13,804 bases of DNA from Gammaproteobacteria bacterium (GCA_019634245.1 JAHQVR010000206.1:1-13804), one strand, 5' to 3'. Positions 6,891 through 13,804 are shown, numbered from the stretch's first letter. Program-made: numbers and translations. Notes: generated from the letters alone by a model not told the origin.

Positions 6891-8775
6891 TACCTCACAG
6901 ACCTCTGAAGAGGAGGACAACAATATTCGTGGCCGTGCGAAAGCACTGTCGCTGGACAGCGTAGAAGATGCGCTACTAAATGAACAAACAGGGGGTGTGC
7001 TGACACTGTCGCTGTCTGAGGCCTTGATTATAGGTCTGTTAAAGCAAGGCGTAAGGCGCTATTTTGCAATCTTCGGTCATGGCTCCACGGATCTGGCCGA
7101 TGTGCTCCGGATTTATCATGAAGTTGGTGTTGTAGAGGTGATCAATTGTCGTAATGAGGTTGAAATGGCTCATGCCGCCACCGCCTATGCTTGGGTTTAT
7201 GGCGAAACTCCTGCCGTCGTGACCTCGATTGGCCCGGGTGGATTGCAGGCCATGGCAGGTTCGTTGGCCGCTGCCTCTAACGGTGTCGGTGTTTATCATA
7301 TCTATGGTGACGAGACGACCCACGGTGAAGGCTACAACATGCAACAGGTGCCAAAACCCGAACAAGGTTTATTTGGCAAGATAACGGCGCTGATGGGGCA
7401 ATCATATACGCTCCATTCGCCCGGCAGTATTAGAGAGTGTTTACGAAGAGGCACCGCTTGCGTCCATCATCCCTATAAAGCAGGCCCTTTTTATGTGATG
7501 CTGCCCATCGACACACAACCGCAGCGCACTCAGATTAATGTTGCGACACTGCCGAGTCGCGCATCGATACCAAAGCTTGCGCCTGCTGATCCTACTGCGC
7601 TCTCTGAGGCTCTCGAATTTGTACGAACTTATAAGAAAATAATGATTAAAGCAGGCGGTGGGACACGGGCTCATCACGAAGCCGTTCGAGCCTTAGCAGA
7701 CACTATCGGTGCTCCCGTTGTGTTATCCCCGGGCTCAACCGGTGTTATGGCTGATGCTGATACGCTCAATATGCATGTAGGCGGGTCAAAAGGCTCTATC
7801 TCTGGTAATTATGCAATGGAACACGCCGATGCGGTGATCGTTATCGGTAGCCGCGCCGTGTGTCAAGCAGATTGCTCTGGGATTGGTTATCCCAACGCAC
7901 AGGCCGTGATGAATATAAATGGTGACATGGACGATCTCACTCACTATGCCAACACGGTGTGTTTACCTGGGGACATTTCAGCGGTTATCTCCGTATTGCT
8001 ACGCGCGCTCGATGAAAATCCTGGCGCTGAATTGCGGCAAGAGTGGATAAAAGCTTGTGCGCAGAAAAAACAAGAGTGGGTAGCTTTTAAAGAAACCCGA
8101 AACTTTGCTTCACCGATACAGGATCAGGTATGGAACAAACCCGTACTCACCCAACCTGCGGCTATCCATGCAGTTTCCAGCTTTGCCAACCAAGTAGGTG
8201 CTATTAAATTCTTTGATGCAGGCGATGTGCAAGCCAATGGTTTTCAGATCGTGGAAGATGATATACCCGGTCAGACCTTTACCGAATCAGGAGCGTCGTT
8301 TATGGGTTTTGCTGGTTCTGCGCTGTTAAGCGGGGCTTATGTAGATAACCCAAAGTACGGTATCGCGTTCACTGGTGATGGTTCATTCATGATGAATCCG
8401 CAGATTTTGATAGACGCTGTTGAACACAACGTACGGGGCATGATTGCCTTATTCGACAACCGTCGCATGGCTGCTATAACCGGCTTGCAACATGCGCAGT
8501 ACGGTGAGGAGTTTAAAACTAACGACAGTGTCTCCGTCGATTATGTCGCTATGGCCGGATCGGTTTCTGGTGTAAAAGCAATTCATGGTGGCTTTAGCCG
8601 TGATGAACTGGATGCGGCATTGGCATCCGCCTTTGCGCATGAGGGTCTTTCTCTATTGCACATTCCGGTGTATTCCGGGCTCGACCCGATGGCCGGTATG
8701 GGTGCGTATGGATCATGGAATGTAGGCAAGTGGGTTAATGATGTTCAGGAACAGTACCTGAACGCAACTATTTAA
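6883..8775 (+). CDS. Thiamine-diphosphate enzyme of the IolD (cyclic 1,2-dione acylhydrolase) type
   Basis: About 630 residues with the three-domain layout of ThDP enzymes. Counting from ATG 6883, the pyrimidine-binding domain has IFGHG (about 63-67) and RNEVEMAHAA with the cofactor-activating Glu92. The central domain begins around 240. The pyrophosphate domain has GDGSF (498-502) ending in FDN (524-526), rather than the NN of most relatives. IFGHG, the NE..MAHAA segment, LFDN..... followed by LQ, and VDYVAMAG closely echo IolD, which hydrolytically opens trihydroxycyclohexane-1,2-dione in inositol breakdown. Cyclohexane-1,2-dione hydrolase shares this overall class. The first 40 residues are an acidic extension absent from IolD. 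The ATG overlaps the tctA stop; an in-frame TTG at 6871 and a GTG at 6997 are alternatives. No inositol genes are nearby, so the true substrate is likely different. A C-C hydrolase or 2-keto acid lyase/decarboxylase is the safest reading. Confidence 0.8.
   Translation: MLDTSQTSEEEDNNIRGRAKALSLDSVEDALLNEQTGGVLTLSLSEALIIGLLKQGVRRYFAIFGHGSTDLADVLRIYHEVGVVEVINCRNEVEMAHAATAYAWVYGETPAVVTSIGPGGLQAMAGSLAAASNGVGVYHIYGDETTHGEGYNMQQVPKPEQGLFGKITALMGQSYTLHSPGSIRECLRRGTACVHHPYKAGPFYVMLPIDTQPQRTQINVATLPSRASIPKLAPADPTALSEALEFVRTYKKIMIKAGGGTRAHHEAVRALADTIGAPVVLSPGSTGVMADADTLNMHVGGSKGSISGNYAMEHADAVIVIGSRAVCQADCSGIGYPNAQAVMNINGDMDDLTHYANTVCLPGDISAVISVLLRALDENPGAELRQEWIKACAQKKQEWVAFKETRNFASPIQDQVWNKPVLTQPAAIHAVSSFANQVGAIKFFDAGDVQANGFQIVEDDIPGQTFTESGASFMGFAGSALLSGAYVDNPKYGIAFTGDGSFMMNPQILIDAVEHNVRGMIALFDNRRMAAITGLQHAQYGEEFKTNDSVSVDYVAMAGSVSGVKAIHGGFSRDELDAALASAFAHEGLSLLHIPVYSGLDPMAGMGAYGSWNVGKWVNDVQEQYLNATI
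6911..6916 (+). promoter_or_regulatory. Shine-Dalgarno-like AGGAGG inside the ThDP gene
   Basis: A perfect AGGAGG lies 28 bases after the ATG at 6883, although that ATG has no recognisable binding site of its own. The next in-frame codons at proper distance include ATT at 6925 but no ATG, GTG or TTG. It may be a coincidence of Glu-Glu codons in an acidic stretch, or it may mark an unusual internal start. Confidence 0.25.
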
Positions 8776-8785
8776 GGCAGCAAGC

Positions 8786-10228
8786 ATGTATAACGATTTA
8801 GAGTTATGTATTCGTGGCGAATGGCGTTCAGCATCCGATAAGTCCACTAAACCAGTTACTGACCCTGCGACCGACCAAGTGCTTGGTACGATCGCAAAAG
8901 CAACCTCCGATGACATTGCAGCCGCCTTGGCTGCTGCTAAGGACGGCTTCGATGTGTGGCGCAATACAGGAACATGGGAGCGCGCTGCAAAAATGCGCAA
9001 AGTCGCCGATCTTCTTCGCGAGCGCCAGGAAACTATAGCGCAATTGATGTCGCTGGAAACGGGTAAGCCGCTGGTGGAATCCATGGGGGAAACAGGTGCA
9101 GCGGCCGATCAGTTCGAATGGTATTCAGAAGAAACCAAACGGATCTATGGTCAGACGATTGAGGCTCGCACTGGAGACAGCCGAATGGCTGTTATCTACC
9201 AACCCGTAGGCGTGGTCGCAGCATTCTCTGCCTGGAACTTCCCTGCGCTACTACCGGCTCGCAAGATAGCGGCAGCCTTAGCAGCAGGATGTTCAGTGAT
9301 TATTAAACCGGCGGGTGAAACGCCCGCTTGCTGCGCAGCATTGGTCTCCGCATGTAACGATGCCGGGATTCCCGCGGGAGTCGTCAATATGCTCACCGGT
9401 GATTCCAATCAAATCGCTGAGCAGCTAATACGCTCCCCGATCGTTCGAAAGGTGAGTGTCACCGGATCCGTACCTGTCGGCAAACAAATCCTGTCACTAG
9501 CTGCAGACGGAGTGAAGAAAGTAACGATGGAATTGGGCGGTCACGGCCCTGTTATTGTTTTCGACGATTATGATGCTGATAAAGCTGCCAGTGTCTGCGC
9601 GCCCACCAAGTTCCGCAACTGCGGTCAGGTGTGCATTTCTCCCACCCGATTTTATGTACATGAAAATAGCTATGAAGCCTTCTCCCAACGGTTTGCAGAA
9701 GTGGCGAAGTCTTTGAAGCTGGGCGCGGGTCTGGATGAGGGTGTGCAGGTGGGCCCTATGGCCAATAAACGCGGCTTGGATACCATCAAGCGTATGACGC
9801 AAGATGCGTTAGATAAAGGTGCAGAGCTTTTAGCTGGCGGTAAAGTGCCCGAAGGATTTGAAAAAGGCAATTTCTTCGAACCCACGGTGTTAGGACGAGT
9901 ACCAGACGATGCCTTGGTTATGAATGAAGAGCCGTTTGGACCCATTGCTCCTATCTCTACCTTTACCCACTACGATGAAGTGATGGCTCGAGCCAACTCA
10001 CTGCCATTTGGCTTGGCAGGCTATATCTTTTCAAACAATCTCAGTGTCGCTACTCGTGCCTATGAGGATCTCGAAGTGGGAATGGTTGGTGTTAATGAAA
10101 TGCTCTTGGCCACTGCCGAAGCACCCTTTGGCGGAGTCAAAGAAAGTGGCATGGGTCGGGAGGGCGGATCGCTTGGTATCCAGGATTATTTGGTTCCTAA
10201 ATATGTCAAGATCAAGCTAGCTGAGTAA
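8786..10228 (+). CDS. NAD(P)-dependent aldehyde dehydrogenase, alpha-ketoglutaric semialdehyde dehydrogenase-like
   Basis: The 480-residue cytoplasmic enzyme oxidises an aldehyde to a carboxylate with NAD(P)+. The full catalytic set is visible: Asn151 in SAWNFPALLPARK, Lys174 in IIKPAGETP, Glu249 in MELGGHGPVIV, and Cys283 in FRNCGQVCISPTRF. EEPFGPIAPI (381-390) and PFGGVKESGMGREGG (447-461) complete the C-terminal signature. The GGHGPVIV and GQVCISPTRF variants, with overall length and spacing, resemble the alpha-ketoglutaric semialdehyde dehydrogenases of pentose breakdown and the GabD-like succinic semialdehyde enzymes. It begins ten bases after the ThDP gene with a modest AAGG site and ends seven bases before the dehydratase gene. 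Context suggests it receives the aldehyde produced by the ThDP enzyme or by keto-deoxy acid breakdown. The class is certain; the exact semialdehyde is inferred. Confidence 0.9.
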   Translation: MYNDLELCIRGEWRSASDKSTKPVTDPATDQVLGTIAKATSDDIAAALAAAKDGFDVWRNTGTWERAAKMRKVADLLRERQETIAQLMSLETGKPLVESMGETGAAADQFEWYSEETKRIYGQTIEARTGDSRMAVIYQPVGVVAAFSAWNFPALLPARKIAAALAAGCSVIIKPAGETPACCAALVSACNDAGIPAGVVNMLTGDSNQIAEQLIRSPIVRKVSVTGSVPVGKQILSLAADGVKKVTMELGGHGPVIVFDDYDADKAASVCAPTKFRNCGQVCISPTRFYVHENSYEAFSQRFAEVAKSLKLGAGLDEGVQVGPMANKRGLDTIKRMTQDALDKGAELLAGGKVPEGFEKGNFFEPTVLGRVPDDALVMNEEPFGPIAPISTFTHYDEVMARANSLPFGLAGYIFSNNLSVATRAYEDLEVGMVGVNEMLLATAEAPFGGVKESGMGREGGSLGIQDYLVPKYVKIKLAE

Positions 10229-10235
10229 CACCTAA

Positions 10236-11978
10236 ATGACCGAAGAATCAAACCGCGGTTTGGCCAGAGGCCTGACTAATTATGGTGACCGTGATTTCTC
10301 GGTTTATTTGCGCCGATCGTTTGCCTCATCCATGGGGTATTCGCGAGAGGTCTTGAATAAACCGATCGTTGGTATTGCCAATAGCTTCTCAGGATTTAAC
10401 AACTGCCATCGCCATTTCCCGGAGTTGCTTGAATCTGTAAAGCGAGGTGTTTTGTTAGGCGGTGGCTTGCCGGTCGAGTTTCCGACTATTTCTTTAGGTG
10501 AAGTATTTCTTAACCCCACCAGTTTGAAGTTTCGGAATCTCATGTCCATGGATACCGAAGAGATGATTCGGGCACAACCCATGGACGCTGTTGTGTTAAT
10601 GGGTGGGTGTGACAAAACTGTACCGGCGCAATTGATGGGAGCGGCTTCAAGTGATTTGCCGGCCATTCAACTCGTTGCCGGACCTATGATGACCTCAAGG
10701 CATGGTGAAGAGCGATTGGGTGCCTGTACGGATTGTCGTCGTTTTTGGGGAAAGTATCGTGCAGGTGATGTGTCCACCGAAGAGATACAGCAAGTGGAAG
10801 GTCGATTAGCCACGACAGCTGGCACTTGCGCTGTGATGGGTACGGCTTCAACGATGGCGTGTATCTCCGAAACACTGGGTATGTCGCTACCAGGAACTGC
10901 CGCAATTCCCGCGGTTCACGCAGATCGATTGCGCGCTGGCGAAGCATCCGGGTTGGCCGCTGCACGCATGATCGACAATCCGATTCGGCCCAGCCAGATC
11001 ATTACGGAAAAATCAGTAGAAAATGCGTTAAGGGTGTTACTAGCCTTGGGTGGCTCCACCAACGCCATTATTCATTTAACCGCGGTAGCCGGACGACGCG
11101 GAATCCACATTTCATTAGCGCGATTAAATGAGCTGTCCGATACTACACCGGTGCTGGTGAATCTAAAGCCGGTGGGCAGCGATTATATGGAAGACTTCTT
11201 TTATGCCGGTGGGATGGGAGCGGTGCTTCGAGAGCTGAAACCGCTTCTACATATGGATACCTTATCGGTGACAGGAGAGATATTGGGTGATCGGCTTGAA
11301 GAGGATCCCGGTTATGTCGATCACCGAATTATCGCCAAGGCCAGTGAACCGCTAGAGCCACAAGGTGGATTGGTGGCGCTGTTCGGCAACATCGCACCGC
11401 GCGGTGCGATACTCAAACGATCGGCGGCTGATTCGAGTTTGTTTGAAAAAGAGGGCAGAGCGGTAGTGTTCTCTTCGCTGGAAGATCTGGCAAAGCGTAT
11501 CGATAGCCCAGATCTTGATATTTCCGAAGATGATTTTATGGTGCTGCAGAACGCCGGGCCTAAGAGTGCGGCCAGTATGCCGGAGGCTGGCTATCTACCC
11601 ATCCCGAAGAAGCTCAGCGCCAAAGGAGTGAAAGACATGGTCCGAATATCGGATGCGCGTATGTCGGGCACCGCTTTTGGCACCATAGTTCTGCACGTAG
11701 CGCCCGAAAGTGCTGTGGGTGGCCCACTGGCGCTCGTCAGAACCGGAGACAGGATTAAACTGTCTGTGAAGTCCAAACGTATTGATTTATTGGTGGATGA
11801 CGAGGAGCTGAAACAACGCCAAGAAGCCTGGAAATCACCTGTGACACCGGTTGAGCAGAGACGCGGGTATGATCGTCTGTATGCGTCAGAGGTTGGGCAA
11901 GCTGATGAAGGTTGCGATTTTCAGTTTTTATTGCCGGTAGAGCAGCAAAATACTGAGCCCTCTGGCGGCAGCACTTAA
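10236..11978 (+). CDS. IlvD/Edd-family iron-sulfur dehydratase, L-arabinonate dehydratase-like
   Basis: The 580-residue enzyme removes water from a 2,3-dihydroxy or sugar acid to give a 2-keto-3-deoxy acid. The three iron-sulfur ligands of the family are present: Cys57 (FNNCHRH), Cys125 (GGCDKTVPAQ) and Cys198 (GTCAVMGTASTM). So are the metal-binding Asp126, the carbamylatable Lys127, and the catalytic Ser477 in RISDARMSGTAFG. VNLKPVGSDYMEDFFYAGG and QNAGPKSAASMPEAG place it nearer the pentonate and hexonate dehydratases than true IlvD of branched-chain amino acid synthesis. An additional CTDC at 164-167 is unlike the Rhizobium arabinonate enzyme as I remember it. It starts seven bases after the aldehyde dehydrogenase with no clear Shine-Dalgarno, which suggests coupled translation. 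The family is sure; L-arabinonate as substrate is only a nearest-known-function guess. Confidence 0.87.
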   Translation: MTEESNRGLARGLTNYGDRDFSVYLRRSFASSMGYSREVLNKPIVGIANSFSGFNNCHRHFPELLESVKRGVLLGGGLPVEFPTISLGEVFLNPTSLKFRNLMSMDTEEMIRAQPMDAVVLMGGCDKTVPAQLMGAASSDLPAIQLVAGPMMTSRHGEERLGACTDCRRFWGKYRAGDVSTEEIQQVEGRLATTAGTCAVMGTASTMACISETLGMSLPGTAAIPAVHADRLRAGEASGLAAARMIDNPIRPSQIITEKSVENALRVLLALGGSTNAIIHLTAVAGRRGIHISLARLNELSDTTPVLVNLKPVGSDYMEDFFYAGGMGAVLRELKPLLHMDTLSVTGEILGDRLEEDPGYVDHRIIAKASEPLEPQGGLVALFGNIAPRGAILKRSAADSSLFEKEGRAVVFSSLEDLAKRIDSPDLDISEDDFMVLQNAGPKSAASMPEAGYLPIPKKLSAKGVKDMVRISDARMSGTAFGTIVLHVAPESAVGGPLALVRTGDRIKLSVKSKRIDLLVDDEELKQRQEAWKSPVTPVEQRRGYDRLYASEVGQADEGCDFQFLLPVEQQNTEPSGGST

Positions 11979-12095
11979 AGCGCTGCTAACAACCAGTAAA
12001 TTTTCAACTATCGGGAACGGTTGCCATTATCGCTCTTTGCGGGGTGAGGTAGGGTAGCGCGGTTCATTGATGAGTAGCGTAGACAGATAGAATTC

Positions 12096-12530
12096 ATGAA
12101 ATACATTGTATATGTGAGCCAGGCGATTAAGCCGTTTGACAATGACGAACTCGCTCAACTTCTCGAACATAGTCGGGAAAATAACGTAAAAGACGGTATC
12201 ACCGGTCTGTTGATCTATCGGTTTAATTCCGATTTCAACCGAGGCAATTTTGTGCAGGTATTAGAAGGATCAGAACAGGCGATCGATGATGTGTGGCGCA
12301 GAATTTCTAACGATGACCGGCACCATACTATTGTTGTGATTGATGAACAATCCATTGAGACCCGTATGTTTGAGCAATGGTCGATGGGTTTTAGAAATGT
12401 TCAGTCAGCAGAATTGAAAAACATTGAAGGGTTCTCAGATCTTGGCAGCGATGAGTTTTGGGCACGCACCACGGCTGGCGATGTACCTGATGCACTTGAT
12501 CTACTTAAAAGTTTCTATGACGGTGGCTAG
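12096..12530 (+). CDS. Short BLUF-domain blue-light sensing flavoprotein
   Basis: The 144-residue protein is essentially a stand-alone BLUF domain, binding FAD non-covalently and sensing blue light through a Tyr-Gln-flavin hydrogen-bond switch. Photoactive positions are visible: Tyr6 in IVYVSQA, Asn30 in ENNVKDGITGLLIY, Gln54 in FVQVLEG, and the late WSMGF motif. The Tyr-Asn spacing of 24 equals that in AppA. The Tyr-Gln spacing of 48 is six longer than in AppA because of an extended hairpin (FNSDFNRG, about 43-50) before the glutamine strand. About 35 residues follow the BLUF core, and no output domain such as EAL, GGDEF or HTH is attached, so any output must go through a partner. It lies 117 bases after the dehydratase and 67 bases before the xdhC-like gene, with only a poor binding site (GATAGA). 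No confident promoter was found in either gap. Confidence 0.87.
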   Translation: MKYIVYVSQAIKPFDNDELAQLLEHSRENNVKDGITGLLIYRFNSDFNRGNFVQVLEGSEQAIDDVWRRISNDDRHHTIVVIDEQSIETRMFEQWSMGFRNVQSAELKNIEGFSDLGSDEFWARTTAGDVPDALDLLKSFYDGG

Positions 12531-12597
12531 TATTGTGAATGTGGGAAGTGCTTATCATGCGAATGGATAGGTATAGCATCGACTATCGTTTCTCGAT

Positions 12598-13608
12598 ATG
12601 AGCTTCCAAACCCGCGGACTTCTGAGCAAGTGGCGCGCTCACGCTGACAGCAGCCAATGGGTTCTCGGAGTTGTGTATAAAACAGAAGGGCCCTGTTATC
12701 GAAAACCCGGTGCGATGATGCTATTCAATAGCGAAGGTGAGCACTACGGTCTACTCAGCGGCGGTTGTCTCGAGGCGGATATCCAGCGCCACGCCCGAAA
12801 AGTGATGGAAACCAACCGTGCCATTACGCTGTGCTATGACGGCAACGACGAAGATGACATCTCTTTCCAGCTAGGTATCGGCTGTGGCGGTACTGTGTTT
12901 ATTGCATTATTACCTATAACCACTCACAACAAGTTTCTTCAACTGGCTGGAGCTTTAGAGGCTCTTGAGAATAGGCAATCCTGTCAACTCTGTTTGAAAA
13001 TTCCAGATACAAGTGGTGATACGGATTCACGGCTGTCTGTGAACCTAGAAGATACAGAGCTGACCGAACCTGTAGTGTTGGTCAGTGAAAAGGGTATTAA
13101 ATGGCTGCGTGTTAATTTAACGCGTGAGCCGCATTTATTAGTGATCGGTGGAGGCATAGACGCCAAACCTGTCGTGTCTCTATCAAGAGAACTCGGCTGG
13201 GAGGTCACCTTGTGGGATTCACGGCCAGCCAATGCCCGACGCGATGAGTTTCTCTCAGCGTCCACGATATTGAACTGCCGTGTTGATGAACTTACGCGAT
13301 ACGCATTAGATCAACGCGTGGATGCGGCGATTTTAATGACACACAATATCGAACTCGATGCGTCAGCGCTTGTTGCGCTGTCTGAGGTTCCGCTTCGATA
13401 TTTAGGTCTGCTTGGTCCCACTTCACGTCGGCGGCGTGTGTTAGCTGAAGCGAAACTGAGTGAAGACCACATTCACACGGAACTTTCAGGCCCCGCAGGC
13501 TATGATTTAGGCGGTGATTTACCTGAGTCCATAGCCTTATCGATGCTGAGCGAATGCCATGCCTATCTGCATGGGTGTGGAAGTGACACGCTCAAAAGAA
13601 AGCGATAA
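12598..13608 (+). CDS. XdhC/CoxI-family molybdenum enzyme maturation factor
   Basis: The 336-residue protein is a cytoplasmic chaperone that binds molybdenum cofactor, assists its sulfuration and hands it to xanthine dehydrogenase-type apoenzymes. The N-terminal XdhC domain shows VVYKTEGPCYRKPGAMM (26-41), LLSGGCLEADI with Cys57 (52-62) and LGIGCGG with Cys96 (92-98). The C-terminal Rossmann domain shows LLVIGGGIDAKPVVSLSRELG (180-200, nucleotide-type glycine loop), an ILMTHN segment, and YLGLLGPTSRRRRVL. Length and domain order match the family. The ATG at 12598 is the only normal start after in-frame stops at 12568 and 12574; no clear Shine-Dalgarno precedes it. It is separated from the molybdenum hydroxylase genes by about 8.8 kb but reads the same way, so it most likely serves the split enzyme at the left of the window. 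Confidence 0.92.
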   Translation: MSFQTRGLLSKWRAHADSSQWVLGVVYKTEGPCYRKPGAMMLFNSEGEHYGLLSGGCLEADIQRHARKVMETNRAITLCYDGNDEDDISFQLGIGCGGTVFIALLPITTHNKFLQLAGALEALENRQSCQLCLKIPDTSGDTDSRLSVNLEDTELTEPVVLVSEKGIKWLRVNLTREPHLLVIGGGIDAKPVVSLSRELGWEVTLWDSRPANARRDEFLSASTILNCRVDELTRYALDQRVDAAILMTHNIELDASALVALSEVPLRYLGLLGPTSRRRRVLAEAKLSEDHIHTELSGPAGYDLGGDLPESIALSMLSECHAYLHGCGSDTLKRKR

Positions 13609-13610
13609 TT

Positions 13611-13628
13611 CCGACCGAGTTAGGTCGG
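13611..13628 (+). terminator. Perfect six-pair hairpin just after the xdhC-like gene
   Basis: CCGACC, a six-base loop GAGTTA, then GGTCGG starts two bases after the stop codon. The position fits an end-of-operon signal. There is no T run on either strand after the stem, so it is not a textbook Rho-independent terminator. It could be an mRNA 3'-end stabilising stem or an operator. Confidence 0.35.
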
Positions 13629-13804
13629 CAAAGTCCCGTTATGTTCAAATTAATTTGCGCCTAATTTCAACAACAGTTCGGTCTGTGTCGAATCATTTGC
13701 GAGACCCATTCTGATATCGTGATCATCGTTGTTTACGGTTTGGCCGAAAACTTAACAGACCACTGGCACGGCAGTCACCACTAATACTCAATGGGAAAGT
13801 TGGG
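13629..13804. other. Right-end stretch without recognisable gene
   Basis: These 176 bases carry no frame I recognise, no tRNA cloverleaf and no rRNA match. The longest open frame on + covers about 40 codons and ends before the window edge. A minus-strand frame is open from the right edge for about 26 codons, so the end of a convergent gene cannot be excluded. GGTCTGT (about 13680) and ACAGACC (about 13756) are complementary but about 70 bases apart. Confidence 0.4.

Noticed and set aside
10236..11978. Branched-chain amino acid dihydroxy-acid dehydratase IlvD
   Set aside because: Sequence features and the catabolic context fit the sugar-acid dehydratase branch better, and no other ilv genes are nearby.
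11968..11986. Possible hairpin GCAGC/GCTGC across the dehydratase stop codon
   Set aside because: Only five pairs with a nine-base loop, and no T run follows, so it is not supported as a terminator.
12067..12093. Promoter-like TTGATG and TAGAAT upstream of the BLUF gene
   Set aside because: The spacer is only 15 bases and the start of transcription would fall at or beyond the ATG at 12096.
13680..13762. Complementary GGTCTGT and ACAGACC in the right-end noncoding stretch
   Set aside because: Seven bases separated by roughly 70 is readily expected by chance and no transposase or duplicated target site accompanies it.

Overview
The window is about 13.8 kb of protein-dense bacterial DNA of roughly balanced base composition. 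Every recognisable gene lies on the + strand. Gene families and style (Gram-negative signal peptide, periplasmic-binding-protein-dependent tricarboxylate-type transporter, Cox/Xdh-type molybdenum hydroxylase) point to a heterotrophic proteobacterium. A marine gamma- or alphaproteobacterium seems most likely, but that is an inference and not a firm assignment. There are no rRNA or tRNA genes, no mobile elements and no CRISPR array, and no gene-free stretch exceeds 300 bases.

Region 1 (1-3786) encodes a molybdenum hydroxylase of the xanthine dehydrogenase / aldehyde oxidoreductase superfamily. It has a FAD-binding subunit (cut by the left edge). Next comes a protein fusing the two-[2Fe-2S] module to the first half of the molybdopterin subunit. 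The second half of that subunit follows as a separate reading frame with an ATGA overlap. This looks like a Desulfovibrio Mop-type single polypeptide broken near the boundary between its two molybdenum lobes.

Region 2 (3882-6890) is a complete tripartite tricarboxylate-type transporter in the order TctC-TctB-TctA, suggesting import of an organic acid or related small solute.

Region 3 (6883-11978) has three tightly packed cytoplasmic enzymes: a thiamine-diphosphate enzyme of the IolD (cyclic 1,2-dione acylhydrolase) type, an aldehyde dehydrogenase resembling alpha-ketoglutaric semialdehyde dehydrogenase, and an IlvD/Edd-family dehydratase resembling L-arabinonate dehydratase.

Region 4 (12096-13608) has a short BLUF-domain blue-light photoreceptor and then an XdhC/CoxI-type maturation factor for the molybdenum enzyme. 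A small hairpin and 176 bases without a recognisable gene close the window.

Together this reads as one catabolic locus: import of a carboxylate-like substrate, hydroxylation or aldehyde oxidation by the molybdenum enzyme (matured by XdhC), dehydration, C-C cleavage by a ThDP enzyme, and oxidation of the resulting aldehyde to an acid. I do not recognise this gene combination as a named pathway. The most interesting points are the unassigned IolD/ALDH/dehydratase route, the split molybdenum subunit, and the BLUF photoreceptor inside a catabolic cluster with no conventional regulator visible.
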